The notes under the pieces: model-generated
Told to the model about the DNA's origin: nothing
Databases searched by the model: none
What the model saw: the letters and a program-made list of their open reading frames with translations, nothing else
IMG/VR virus record: IMGVR_UViG_3300042731_009830
Span: 1-43,915 of that record
Strand: one strand, 5' to 3'
Source: a virus
Length of the DNA: 43,915 bases
Program-made: the position numbers and the translations under genes
Shown: positions 7,884 to 16,353 of the stretch, in pieces
How positions within the stretch are numbered: the stretch's first letter is position 1
Layout of the letters: each line of letters starts with the position of its first letter

Positions 7884-9752
7884 CTAAGCTGTAACGTCCA
7901 GCTTGCATTCTATTATTGCTGCAATCCGGCACCGCAGGTCCGTATTGAATCTTATCGCCTTCCATCCGGTCCCGGTTATGTCCGAGGTAATATCGATATC
8001 GAGCTGGTCCGTCGTATAATTGCCCGATGCCCCTCCGAAGCCAGAGCCGTTGTTTATATTGAAATTGACCGTCGGCGAATTGCTCTCCTCATGCAGACCG
8101 TAAGTTATGCCATGCGAGTGCGGTGCAATAGTTACATTATGATAGTGACCGTTCATAACATGAGTATGCCCATTGGCAGTATGCGTGTGAGAATTAATTC
8201 CATGCGAATGACTTGATTCGGTATGTGTATGACTGCCTCCCGTAGTGCCGTGACCATGTGAGCCCGGCACACTGCTGATGTAAGTGCTTTGTATTGATAT
8301 TGACGGAGTACTTGAACCTGTCCCGGAACCGGAGCCGGTATTAGTATTAGACGTTCCGCCTGAATTTATAGTGACCGTGGCACTTTGTGTAACAGCGTAT
8401 GAAGTGTCGGTTGTAGGCGTAGAACCTCCGCCGCTCGCCGCCGCCGTAGAATAAGCCCTGTACGGCATTATCCGAAACGATAGCTTGACCGATATTATCG
8501 TGGTCATCTCCGATACGATCTTAAAAGGTATCTCAAATGGGTATGACGAATCCAGTGAATCGGCCCCGTTATATACGTAAGTCTGGCGGAGCTGGGCGTA
8601 TAAATCCGCTGTTATAGTCGCCGCCTGTATCAGCCTGGCATGTATGACCGGCAGTCCGTAGACCGGATGGGATGATCCTTCATCGTTTATGCACATCACC
8701 CACCCGTTAGAATTAAATACGTCATTCAGATCGTTCGTGTCCCTGAATATGGTCGTATAATTCGGGTCCCAGTAAATATACTTCTTGTCGGTGGCGCCGG
8801 CGGCAATGTTATATGTCACACCCTTATAGGTCAGCAGCCCCGCCGTCCAGTCTATAACGTTACCGGCCTCACTCGAAGAGCTGCTCGACGAAGAAGAAAA
8901 CGAGCTGGACGACGATGAGCTGGAGGACGATGAACTGGAAGATGATGAGCTGGAAGATGATGAGCTGGAAGATGATGAGCTGGAAGATGATGAACTGGAA
9001 GATGATGAACTGCTCGATAGCGACGAGCTGGAGCTGGAAAAAGATGAGCTGCTCGAAGAGCTGCTCGATGAAGACTGCGAGCTTGATGATGATGACTGCG
9101 ACGAGCTGCTCGATGAACTTGAAGATAGCGAGCTGGATGATGATGACTGGGACGAACTGCTCGATGACGATGAACTAAGTGACGATGACGACCAGGAAGA
9201 GCTGGAGGATGATGAGCTGGAAGATGATGAGCTGCTGGATGATGACTGCGAACTGGAGGATGATGAACTGGACGAAGAACTGCTGGAGCTGGAGGATGAT
9301 AATTCTCCGTAAACATCGAGAATAGGTAGATTAGCTTCGGAAGTGCCCCAACTCAAATAATTTGAGGCATGTTCGGTATCTACTACCTCTACCTTTACGT
9401 ACCGGCCTACTTTGTCGGTACTGTCTATTTCAACCCAGTTCGAATTATCCTGCCAGGTAGAAATGCCTGAGGCAACAGCAGCACCCCAGTCGCCGCCGAC
9501 AGTATTCGTCGTTGGATGTACGTAAATGTTTACATCGGTCGGGTCATAACCATCCCTTTCTGATCGACCTCTTATTTTCTGAACATTATATAATGCCCCC
9601 AAATCAAGAATAACCCAATGTGTTTCATCCGGTTCGTCCGTTCCGTCAAACCAATAATCAGTGCCGTCCAATGCTTCCTCAATAGTACGTAAACCATTAT
9701 CCCCGCAGTGGTCGTAATAATGTGAACTATTTATCCCTATCCAGTCAGCCAT
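7884..9752 (-). CDS. Tail fibre: discoidin-like head, poly-Ser stalk, His-rich tip
   Basis: 622 residues. Residues 1-150 resemble an F5/8 type C (discoidin-like) carbohydrate-binding domain: HWVILDLGALYNVQKIRGRS, GRYVKVEVVDTEHAS and a final ILDVYGE. Residues about 151-293 are nearly all serine with occasional Q, L, F and W. Residues about 295-450 are a tail-protein domain (DWTAGLLTYKGVTYNIAAG). Next comes a Gly/Ser linker, then about residues 500-560 with repeated His-x-His (GSHGHGTTGGSHTH, HSHGINSHTHTANGHTH). Such motifs coordinate metal ions in trimeric fibres like T4 gp12 and gp37. The gene follows the tail-tip gene, so it is the best receptor-binding candidate. Confidence 0.8.
   Translation of the reverse strand: MADWIGINSSHYYDHCGDNGLRTIEEALDGTDYWFDGTDEPDETHWVILDLGALYNVQKIRGRSERDGYDPTDVNIYVHPTTNTVGGDWGAAVASGISTWQDNSNWVEIDSTDKVGRYVKVEVVDTEHASNYLSWGTSEANLPILDVYGELSSSSSSSSSSSSSSSSSQSSSSSSSSSSSSSSSSSWSSSSLSSSSSSSSSQSSSSSSLSSSSSSSSSQSSSSSSQSSSSSSSSSSSFSSSSSSLSSSSSSSSSSSSSSSSSSSSSSSSSSSSSSSSSSSSSSSFSSSSSSSSSEAGNVIDWTAGLLTYKGVTYNIAAGATDKKYIYWDPNYTTIFRDTNDLNDVFNSNGWVMCINDEGSSHPVYGLPVIHARLIQAATITADLYAQLRQTYVYNGADSLDSSYPFEIPFKIVSEMTTIISVKLSFRIMPYRAYSTAAASGGGSTPTTDTSYAVTQSATVTINSGGTSNTNTGSGSGTGSSTPSISIQSTYISSVPGSHGHGTTGGSHTHTESSHSHGINSHTHTANGHTHVMNGHYHNVTIAPHSHGITYGLHEESNSPTVNFNINNGSGFGGASGNYTTDQLDIDITSDITGTGWKAIRFNTDLRCRIAAIIECKLDVTA
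8876..9302 (-). repeat. Poly-Ser coding repeat with 15-bp tandem units
   Basis: About 427 bp encode the poly-Ser stalk. Within it, 15-bp units of the type GATGATGAGCTGGAA repeat head to tail from about 8926 to 9012. Elsewhere the codons are mixed, so repeat expansion and selection for serine both seem to have shaped it. Confidence 0.85.
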
Positions 9753-9781
9753 TTGTTCTTCGTGTTCCTTTTGAAATTTAT

Positions 9782-9796
9782 CTGCCTGTCAGGCAG
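9782..9796. repeat. Perfect 7-bp palindrome after the tail-tip gene
   Basis: CTGCCTGTCAGGCAG lies immediately beside the stop codon of the tail-tip gene. There is no T-run, so it is more likely an mRNA-stability or REP-like element than an intrinsic terminator. Confidence 0.5.
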
Positions 9797-12214
9797 TTAT
9801 GAGCTGAAGATTATTCCCGTCGTGATGGGCGCATCTATATTCGGCAGGCCGAGCACCTCTTTAGGGTATTCGGCCCTCAAGTCCGCCAGTGTAATGGGCC
9901 TGGTCTGGTCCGTTACTACCGGCGGGGAGCTGTAGCCGGCCATAGGCAATACCGGCTCATCGTCATCCCCCGTATATATTTCATCGTGATATTCGCCCGC
10001 TATTATCGTATGGCTCAAGTCCGCCTTTTCAATAATGCCTATAATGCGGAACTTTTCTATCACCTTATCCGTCGGCCCGAACGCATAGACATCCTCCGCC
10101 GCCGGCCTGTATGTAAAGCTGCCCGATATAGTCACCTCCGCTGCGTCGACCGAAGCGACCGTATAGACCTTTACCTTCGTCGTTTCGCTTGCCTTATCGT
10201 AGCTGGTAATAATAAGCGAATCGCTGCCGGTAACTGTCGGCTCCCTGTCCAGTATCACCTTATTGGTCGCGGGAACCGAAACGATCCGCCCGTCCTTTTT
10301 CCACGGTGATACCACCGCTATCACCTCGCCCTTAAGGCATACGATGGCATCTATATCCGCATCGAATGTCACCGCCGATTTTATGTAGCGGTTCTTCGCC
10401 AGTTCGTAATAGGCATCCCGCCAGGCCTGCGACCTGCCGGCTATCCCGATTTTCTTGAGTGTGATTTTATTGTTAGGATTATTTATATCCGATGTATACA
10501 GCACCAGCGGCGACCGCTCGTAATCCTGATCGGCATCCAGGAAATGAGTCTCTATCTCCGAGGCCCTCTGGTCAAACGGCAGATAGTCTCTCCGGAACGT
10601 GCCCGGCTTTATATTGCCCGCGGTAAACAGCTGTACCGGATCGTCGGACCATGCCCTGTCGACTATCAGTTTATAATTGAGACCTACCGGCACCACCTCG
10701 CACCGGGCCATACGGCATACCTCGTTTACCGCATCCCATACCTTTATGCCTGCATCGAACAGGCCGTTGAACTCTATCCTCTTTTCCGTCCCGCCCTCGC
10801 CGTCCGGCACCATATCGTCGAACCACTCGGCGGCCAGATAATAATCGTTCAGATAGGGTGTCAGTCTCGACGGATTAACGCCATCGTATCTTTCGATTGC
10901 GTAAGGCGTCCCGTCACCGTCCCCGCTAATTACCGGCAGGGTAAGCAGGTCCCATATCACCCACGCCGGATTATTGTTATGCTGCAAATTCCAGCTCGTA
11001 CCGTTGAAGACGTTGATAATTCGTTCTTCCTGAATACATGAAATATTTATACTGCCAGATATTTGCTCGGTCGCCAGGGCTTCCACGCCCACCTGTGAAA
11101 GCCCCGGCCGGGTGAATGGTATATCGATGACCTCGCGGACCGCTACAATTCTCAGCTCATCCAGGTACCTCGCACCCTTGTCCGTTGTCGTCTTGGTGAC
11201 CCTGAATTCGTACCGCGTGCCGTAATCGATGGAAACCGGCGAGCCGCCGTCGTAGCTGCCGGATGCCGTATAGGTCTTTTTCTGAGGATTGGAATCCCCG
11301 TTTGTCAGCGTCGTATTGACCAGCGTCGACCATGCCCCAAGCCCCACCTCTGATATCTCTATCTTTACCCCCATCGTACTGCTCGAATAGCCGCCCGAAT
11401 CGTTGAGCCAGGCCAGTCTGTACTCGATGGTAATTTCCAGATCATCGTAATCGTTGGCCGCCGTAGTAAAGGTCTCGGCCCCTCCGTCATAAGTCACTTT
11501 GCGGTTCGGCCTGTATTCCGGGCGGGCCTGGTCCTGTATGGCCGCCTGGTCCATCAGTCCGCGCCGCTCGTAGGTAGTGACATTATCGAAATTACCCACC
11601 GGCTGGTCGTTAATGCGTATCGAGGCGGTTACTATCCCCTCGACCGGCCCCTCCGACAGGCCGGCTATCATAAATATCGTCTCATCCTCACCGTCCGCCA
11701 CCGTATAGCACGATACCAGATTGCCGTGATGCTTTACCTTTCCGTATCCCCTCGGCCTCACCAGTCCCTGCGCCTGCAGGGTATGCGGCTGCCAGCTAAA
11801 CGACTGCGACTGCGTTATCCCCTCCAGCTTCGGCGATTCGGGCTTCGGCCCCAGCATACTTATCAGATAGCCGGCCCCGACAGCAACTGCAATATTGACC
11901 GCAAGTGTCCATAATGCCGCCTGCCAGGTCGCCGCGCCGGTGGCTGTAACCAAAAGAGCGCCGATCCCCTGAACGATTCCCCACCTGGCGGCCGGGACCA
12001 TTATTATCTCATCACCTGCCGAGGCCCGGTAACTATCGAGTCTTTCCCCGCTCAATATCTCCTGATTTACCCTTACGATCAGGTCTTTTTCGCCTCGCAT
12101 GAACCTTTTCGCCAGTGTAGTTATCTTCTGGCCGTGCGGCGATATATGCTCTATCCGCCGCTTGCTGTTGTCCAGGGGGTGGTCTATAAGGATTAATCTT
12201 ATCGGCTCAGCCAT
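9797..12214 (-). CDS. Tail tip / host-specificity protein (lambda J-like)
   Basis: 805 residues. Residues 1-80 look like a small beta-grasp domain (SPHGQKITTLAKRFMRGEKD, GDEIIMVPA). Residues about 82-122 are hydrophobic (GIGALLVTATGAATW, LAVNIAVAVGAGYLISMLGP), as in lambda gpI and the N-termini of J-like proteins. The rest matches phage tail-component proteins: QAQGLVRPRGYGKVKHHGN, GLSEGPVEGI, and fibronectin-like and tail-hub regions (WIIWDLL-type NPAWVIWDLLTLP). It forms the tail tip that contacts the host. It overlaps the NlpC gene by 8 nt. An I-J fusion is my reading of the N-terminus. Confidence 0.85.
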   Translation of the reverse strand: MAEPIRLILIDHPLDNSKRRIEHISPHGQKITTLAKRFMRGEKDLIVRVNQEILSGERLDSYRASAGDEIIMVPAARWGIVQGIGALLVTATGAATWQAALWTLAVNIAVAVGAGYLISMLGPKPESPKLEGITQSQSFSWQPHTLQAQGLVRPRGYGKVKHHGNLVSCYTVADGEDETIFMIAGLSEGPVEGIVTASIRINDQPVGNFDNVTTYERRGLMDQAAIQDQARPEYRPNRKVTYDGGAETFTTAANDYDDLEITIEYRLAWLNDSGGYSSSTMGVKIEISEVGLGAWSTLVNTTLTNGDSNPQKKTYTASGSYDGGSPVSIDYGTRYEFRVTKTTTDKGARYLDELRIVAVREVIDIPFTRPGLSQVGVEALATEQISGSINISCIQEERIINVFNGTSWNLQHNNNPAWVIWDLLTLPVISGDGDGTPYAIERYDGVNPSRLTPYLNDYYLAAEWFDDMVPDGEGGTEKRIEFNGLFDAGIKVWDAVNEVCRMARCEVVPVGLNYKLIVDRAWSDDPVQLFTAGNIKPGTFRRDYLPFDQRASEIETHFLDADQDYERSPLVLYTSDINNPNNKITLKKIGIAGRSQAWRDAYYELAKNRYIKSAVTFDADIDAIVCLKGEVIAVVSPWKKDGRIVSVPATNKVILDREPTVTGSDSLIITSYDKASETTKVKVYTVASVDAAEVTISGSFTYRPAAEDVYAFGPTDKVIEKFRIIGIIEKADLSHTIIAGEYHDEIYTGDDDEPVLPMAGYSSPPVVTDQTRPITLADLRAEYPKEVLGLPNIDAPITTGIIFSS

Positions 12215-12614
12215 ATTTATAGAACCCCTCCAGCATCAACCGCCAGTGTCTGTGGTTTAGTGACGTTGTGCATACGCAGGTCTTTTCCGTAATATGAATA
12301 AATCTCGTGCATCCGGGCAATACGTGACCTATATGCCACTTCTCCATATCTTCCTCATCCCATATCCGGAACACCGCAGCGCACCAGTCCCGCGGCCCTT
12401 CTATCCGCTCGAAATGATTTTTAAGTACCGCCTCGAATATTCTGTTTTTTCCATTTTGATCGGCGGGAGTATCCGGATTTGGCATCAGCCGGCCCAGCCT
12501 TCCGGCAATCTCATAAAACAATCCGGCGCAGTCGTAAGAGTCCGGCCCTCTCCCGTTGTCCGCATAAGGCTTGTTCATCAGGTCCGATATATCTATATCG
12601 ATTGCCGTCACCAT
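12207..12614 (-). CDS. NlpC/P60-like tail assembly protein (lambda K-like)
   Basis: 135 residues. GPDSYDCAGLFYEIAGRLG places a catalytic-type Cys at residue 29, and WHIGHVLPGCTRFIHI supplies the His of the NlpC/P60 papain-like dyad. Lambda K carries an extra JAB domain, which is absent here. The role is probably peptidoglycan cleavage during tail penetration or tail-tip maturation. It sits between the L- and J-like genes as in lambda. Confidence 0.75.
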   Translation of the reverse strand: MVTAIDIDISDLMNKPYADNGRGPDSYDCAGLFYEIAGRLGRLMPNPDTPADQNGKNRIFEAVLKNHFERIEGPRDWCAAVFRIWDEEDMEKWHIGHVLPGCTRFIHITEKTCVCTTSLNHRHWRLMLEGFYKYG

Positions 12615-13240
12615 GTGAATCTCACCGTCTTCGACCTTAATCCCGGCTCACCCCCGAACCGTGCCTGGTTACCGTACTGCCTGCACTGTGACAGCAGGCC
12701 GTTGCATACGGTCTCTTCGCCTGCGTATCCGCACTCGGCGCCCCTGAAAAGCGAGACGAACGGGCAGTAGTCCGCGTAATATTTGTTCCTTTGTATCCAC
12801 TGGATAAGAGGATTGGGCGCTCCGAGCGTGAATACTATCCACTGCTCACTGGATGATCCGGCGAGCACCATAAAGTCCATCGCCTTGGCGGACATATCCA
12901 CATCCAGATGATTTGAATTGACCGGTACGGTAATCACCTGCGCTCCGATAATACCGTCGTAATCCTCGACGTAAGGCAGCAGGTAATTCACCAGGTCTAT
13001 ATTGGTTATCTTCAGCTCCCTGGTCGGCAGCTCCCCCGATTCTGTATACTGCCACGGCCCCAGTTCGAAATTGCACCGCGTATACGTATACCCGAAATAT
13101 TCGATATTCTCGGTATTATTAACCAGCCGTATAGTCTCGGCCACTCCGTTTATCGTTACCGCCAGCAGCCACAGCCACGACGATGAGCTTCCAAGCTTTC
13201 GCGACTCGGCTATAATTTTACCGTCAAGATCCGCCGGCAT
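12608..13240 (-). CDS. Minor tail protein, lambda L-like, with Fe-S-type cysteines
   Basis: 210 residues. The first 140 residues fit the phage tail L family (ENIEYFGYTYTRCNFELGPW, GELPTRELKITNIDLVNYLL). The C-terminal part has CPFVSLFRGAECGYAGEE, then VCNGLLSQCRQYGNQARFGG: four Cys with the spacing of lambda gpL, whose C-terminal domain binds a [4Fe-4S] cluster. Gene order M-L-K-J supports this. Confidence 0.85.
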   Translation of the reverse strand: MPADLDGKIIAESRKLGSSSSWLWLLAVTINGVAETIRLVNNTENIEYFGYTYTRCNFELGPWQYTESGELPTRELKITNIDLVNYLLPYVEDYDGIIGAQVITVPVNSNHLDVDMSAKAMDFMVLAGSSSEQWIVFTLGAPNPLIQWIQRNKYYADYCPFVSLFRGAECGYAGEETVCNGLLSQCRQYGNQARFGGEPGLRSKTVRFTW

Positions 13241-13251
13241 AATATTCCTTT

Positions 13252-13752
13252 CTAAGCACTGCTTGAGCTCGAAGATGAAGACGAAAACGAGCTGCTGGAA
13301 GATTTGGAAGACGAGCTGCTCGACGATGAAGACGAAGACGAGCTGCTCGATGAGCTTGACAGTGACGAGCTTTCCGATTCGACCGTATCCACTTGCCGAA
13401 GTATCAGTTTGGTCTGATACTTATTGGGGTTTTTGGGCTCAATATTGAATTTGAGCGGCAGGCATCCTTCGGCGAAGCATACGAAAATCGTCCTGCCCTC
13501 TTTCCGGTTATACCACCAGAACTTGTCCGCCCCGTAGTTTACATTTTCCTGCAGTGTCTCCAGTGCCGCTCGATCCGTTTCCGTCAGCACCCGCAATGTA
13601 CATTCGTACTGGTCAGGTACCCAGGTCGCCCGCGAGCGGCGGACCTGATAACCGGCCGTAAAATCGGACCGGTAAGTAGGATCGAAGGCCTTACCCTTCG
13701 AATAACCCTCGATAACCATTCTTCCTTCGAGCTGCGGAAATCTGTACCACAT
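13252..13752 (-). CDS. Minor tail protein (lambda M-like) with poly-Ser C-terminal tail
   Basis: 166 residues. Residues 1-120 look like the phage minor tail M family: MWYRFPQLEGRMVIEGYSKG, WVPDQYECTLRVLTETDRA and KFWWYNRKEGRTIFVCFAEG. Residues about 122-166 are poly-Ser with single L, K and F interruptions and a final Ala. The gene follows the tape measure, as M does in lambda. The tail is longer (about 45 residues) than the 17-Ser tails of the decoration and tube proteins. Confidence 0.75.
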   Translation of the reverse strand: MWYRFPQLEGRMVIEGYSKGKAFDPTYRSDFTAGYQVRRSRATWVPDQYECTLRVLTETDRAALETLQENVNYGADKFWWYNRKEGRTIFVCFAEGCLPLKFNIEPKNPNKYQTKLILRQVDTVESESSSLSSSSSSSSSSSSSSSSSSKSSSSSFSSSSSSSSSA

Positions 13753-13764
13753 TTATGTCACCTT

Positions 13765-15480
13765 CTAACTGCTGGCAATGATCTCCTTGACCATTCCCTT
13801 GACCGCTCCGCCCCTTATGGCATCGTTTACGACCACGGTTATAATTCTCTTGTTCTCTGCTATCTGCTGATCATAGCTGACCATCCCCTGCGGCGTGCCC
13901 AGATTCTGGAAATTAATCACCACATCGCCCCCCCCGCCGTAGCTGTTATTGACGCCCGAAAGCGTCTCTCCCTTATGGATCACCGCCAGTCCCGTCCTTA
14001 ATACCTCACCGCCGTGCTGACCGCTCGGAACCGCCGCCGGCGTAATACCCATCGCCCCGCCGATCCCCGCGCTTATACCGGCGGCAAGCGGCTGAATGAT
14101 CAGGTTGCGAAGCACACTGCTGGCTATATCGCGTAGCAGGGCCTTTATAACGTCCCTGGCCTCGCCGCCCCTGGTAATTATAGTCTCGAACGCACTGGCG
14201 AACGAATCGCCTATATCATCCGCTATCCGTGCCAGTTTCTGTGCCTCCGAGAGCCTGTCAATGGTCTGCACCATTTCCTCCCGAAGTTCGATCCCTTCGG
14301 CCGTATTCTGAATATTGGCCTTTTGCAGGGCCGTCTCGAGCTCTATCATCTTGGCCGCGTGCCAGTGCGCCTCTCCGACCTTGCCGGTAAGTGCGATCTC
14401 TTTTTCTATAAGCGGTATATACTTACCCCGAATCTCGGCCGCCTTTTTCTGCTCGGCCGATAACGGCTTGGCCGAATAAGTGGCCGGTTCCATCGGCTCT
14501 TTCAGCCAGCCCTGTGACATCTTTCCTGCCTCATCCATCCTTCTCAGCCGGGCCCGCATCTCGGCCAGATGCTGCATCCGCTCCGGCGGGATGTCCAGCG
14601 TGCCGACAGGTAATCCTTGTTCCTGGGGATTGGTAAAATAAAAACCATTTGGTCCCCAGGCAGGCATTCTCTGTTGTCTTAAAGCTGCGGCTGAATTTTC
14701 TTCGTATTGGTTTAAATCCGGCAAAGCGGAAGCTATTCTATGAAGCTCGATTAATGCCTTGATTGGTCTCTCGACCGTCTCGATGAAATCCAGTATCTGC
14801 TTTTTATTGTTTGTCATCCACTTGGCCAGGTCCGTAAGGTTCTTCATCAGCGGCTCGCCGACCACCTCGGCGATATCGCCCATGGCGTTTTTATACTGTT
14901 CGTATATACCGACCGATGTCTTTGCCTCTTCCTGTGCCAGCCGGAACGAACCGGCGCCTATCTTGAGAAGGGCATTGAACTTGTCCTGGTCGGAAAGTGT
15001 CTGGTCGATAACTATACCGTACCGTGTAAGCAGCTGCGTCTGGCCCTGTGACGCCCTTCCCACCAGCATCATGGCCGATGCCAGGTCTATCTTGAACCTT
15101 GCGGCCAGTCCTATCGCCGCAACGGTCGCCTCTTTAAGCTTGTCCGTCGTCACGCCCAGATTGGTTGCATAGGCCATCTGGTTAAGTATCAGCTCGTCGC
15201 CGTATTTAGTCTGCTTCTGCATCTCGGCGGCGAATGTCTTATACTGGTCTATCCTTCCCTTTACCGCCGCTATCAGCGCACGTTCAGCCTCTTCCTGTTT
15301 GGCCGCCGCCGATACGGTACTTTCTATCATCCGTTTGAACCCGTAAAGCCCGCCTCCCACTCCCACCATTGTCAGAAGCTGCCTGCCCGTCCTGGCCAGT
15401 GACCGGTTAAACGAATTGAATCCCCTGGCCGATCTGTTATCGGCCACGAACCTGACTCCGACCTTTGTCATTATTCCCAT
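13765..15480 (-). CDS. Tape measure protein (lambda H-like)
   Basis: 571 residues from the ATG at 15480; a TTG at 15486 and an ATG at 15471 are alternatives. The protein is mostly helical, with a hydrophobic glycine-rich patch near the start (LLTMVGVGGGLYGFKRMIES) and another near the end (IIQPLAAGISAGIGGAMGI). TKYGDELILNQMAYATNLGV and LGDIAEVVGE-like AMGDIAEVVGEPLMKN are typical of short tape measures. At roughly 0.15 nm per residue the tail would be about 85 nm, a rule-of-thumb estimate. Located between the chaperone pair and M-like gene. Confidence 0.85.
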   Translation of the reverse strand: MGIMTKVGVRFVADNRSARGFNSFNRSLARTGRQLLTMVGVGGGLYGFKRMIESTVSAAAKQEEAERALIAAVKGRIDQYKTFAAEMQKQTKYGDELILNQMAYATNLGVTTDKLKEATVAAIGLAARFKIDLASAMMLVGRASQGQTQLLTRYGIVIDQTLSDQDKFNALLKIGAGSFRLAQEEAKTSVGIYEQYKNAMGDIAEVVGEPLMKNLTDLAKWMTNNKKQILDFIETVERPIKALIELHRIASALPDLNQYEENSAAALRQQRMPAWGPNGFYFTNPQEQGLPVGTLDIPPERMQHLAEMRARLRRMDEAGKMSQGWLKEPMEPATYSAKPLSAEQKKAAEIRGKYIPLIEKEIALTGKVGEAHWHAAKMIELETALQKANIQNTAEGIELREEMVQTIDRLSEAQKLARIADDIGDSFASAFETIITRGGEARDVIKALLRDIASSVLRNLIIQPLAAGISAGIGGAMGITPAAVPSGQHGGEVLRTGLAVIHKGETLSGVNNSYGGGGDVVINFQNLGTPQGMVSYDQQIAENKRIITVVVNDAIRGGAVKGMVKEIIASS

Positions 15481-15491
15481 GATCAAATCCG

Positions 15492-15543
15492 CGAAACTAC
15501 TTTTAAAATATCAGGCGAAGCCTGTCCTTAATTTTGCGTTTTG
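15492..15543. repeat. 52-bp intergenic repeat, copy 1
   Basis: CGAAACT...TTAAAATAT followed by the palindrome CAGGCGAAGCCTG (15512-15524) and GTCCTTAATTTTGCGTTTTG. Copy 2 at 16279-16330 differs at only two positions; copy 3 at 25981-26019 has the 3' 39 bases. All sit between structural genes, never in coding sequence. Confidence 0.85.
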
Positions 15544-15563
15544 AATTTTGCATTATGATTTTC

Positions 15564-15881
15564 TTATCTGAACTGCTCGAAGAATCCATCTTCCTGCTCT
15601 TCGCTCCGCTGCTGTCGTGTGAATTCGAACATCTTCAAAAAGTCCCTGAATTTCGGCCTGCTGCCTTTGGCGCTGTGGCAGCAGGCGATAGTCCATGCTA
15701 TAACAGCCGCCCTGCAATCGGCCCGCCGCGGACCCCACGGCTCTATCTCTTCCAGCAGCCTCTTCTCCTGCAGCTCGTAGGCGCTCATCCGCTCTTCGAG
15801 CTCGGCTACCGTCCAGCCCTTATAGTCGGCTAACCGGTGGCGGAATCTCCGCTCTTCGGCCCCGGGTCCGTCGGTGAGTTT
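15564..15881 (-). CDS. Tail assembly chaperone, frameshift extension (lambda T-like)
   Basis: About 105 residues read in the -1 frame after slippage at 15878-15884. The sequence EERRFRHRLADYKGWTVAEL then EERMSAYELQEKRLLEEI and EPWGPRRADCRAAVIAW is characteristic of the T-like/DUF4035 tail chaperone domain. The conserved part begins upstream of the only in-frame ATG (15788), so independent initiation would lose it; this supports a G-T fusion of about 220 residues, as in lambda. Confidence 0.75.
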   Translation of the reverse strand, partial: KLTDGPGAEERRFRHRLADYKGWTVAELEERMSAYELQEKRLLEEIEPWGPRRADCRAAVIAWTIACCHSAKGSRPKFRDFLKMFEFTRQQRSEEQEDGFFEQFR

Positions 15882-16225
15882 TTTACCAGCTTCTCCAGCT
15901 CGTCGGCGTTCATCCCGGAGAGCCTGCGTGCGCAGTCGATAATCGGCTCGACTGTTAATGCCGGCATTGCCAGCAGTCTGCCCATGTCCTCTTCGTCAAA
16001 AAGCCGAACTCCGTTCTTATCTCTAACGCAGTTTAGAATTAGCTGGGCGCGTGCGTTCGCCAGCCGGAAATTCCTCTTGCCCTCCAGCTTTATAGTCGTA
16101 TTTTCAAATTCGTCTCTTTCTCCCACAGTCAGGCCGTACACCTTGAACTTGCCTATCTGAGGCGACTCCATTTCCTCGAACGGTACCTTCGCGGAGAAAA
16201 ACGCTTCCTTTTTTGCCCAGTCCAT
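15830..16225 (-). CDS. Tail assembly chaperone (lambda G-like)
   Basis: 131 residues. It starts MDWAKKEAFFSAKVPFEEME and has KFKVYGLTVGERDEFENTT and ARRLSGMNADELEKLV, as in phage tail chaperones that coat the tape measure during tail assembly. The stop codon is TAG. Sixteen codons before it lies a slippery heptamer that allows entry into the T frame. Position between tail tube and tape measure fits. Confidence 0.8.
   Translation of the reverse strand: MDWAKKEAFFSAKVPFEEMESPQIGKFKVYGLTVGERDEFENTTIKLEGKRNFRLANARAQLILNCVRDKNGVRLFDEEDMGRLLAMPALTVEPIIDCARRLSGMNADELEKLVKNSPTDPGPKSGDSATG
15878..15884 (-). promoter_or_regulatory. Programmed -1 ribosomal frameshift heptamer
   Basis: On the minus strand the frame reads GTA AAA AAC, so the heptamer is A AAA AAC, a classical strong -1 slippery sequence. 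A second candidate, C CCG GGG, lies about 16 nt downstream in a GC-rich stretch that could act as the stimulatory structure. Confidence 0.75.
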
Positions 16226-16278
16226 AAAATCCTTTCAGTAAAATCAAAAACAAATATCAAAATTATTGATTCGTCCTG

Positions 16279-16330
16279 CGAAACTGCTCTTAAAATATCA
16301 GGCGAAGCCTGTCCTTAATTTTGCGTTTTG
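16279..16330. repeat. 52-bp intergenic repeat, copy 2
   Basis: Same unit as 15492-15543 with two mismatches; palindrome CAGGCGAAGCCTG at 16299-16311. The two copies bracket the chaperone pair. Confidence 0.85.
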
Positions 16331-16353
16331 CAATTTACATTTTAATTTTTCTT

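Noticed and set aside
8852-9316. His/Pro/Arg-rich frame on minus and Met/Ser/Lys frame on plus over the fibre repeat
   Set aside because: Both are alternate frames of the poly-Ser repeat; their periodic sequence is explained by it.
7884-9752. Diversity-generating retroelement targeting the fibre
   Set aside because: No reverse transcriptase or template/variable repeat pair seen.
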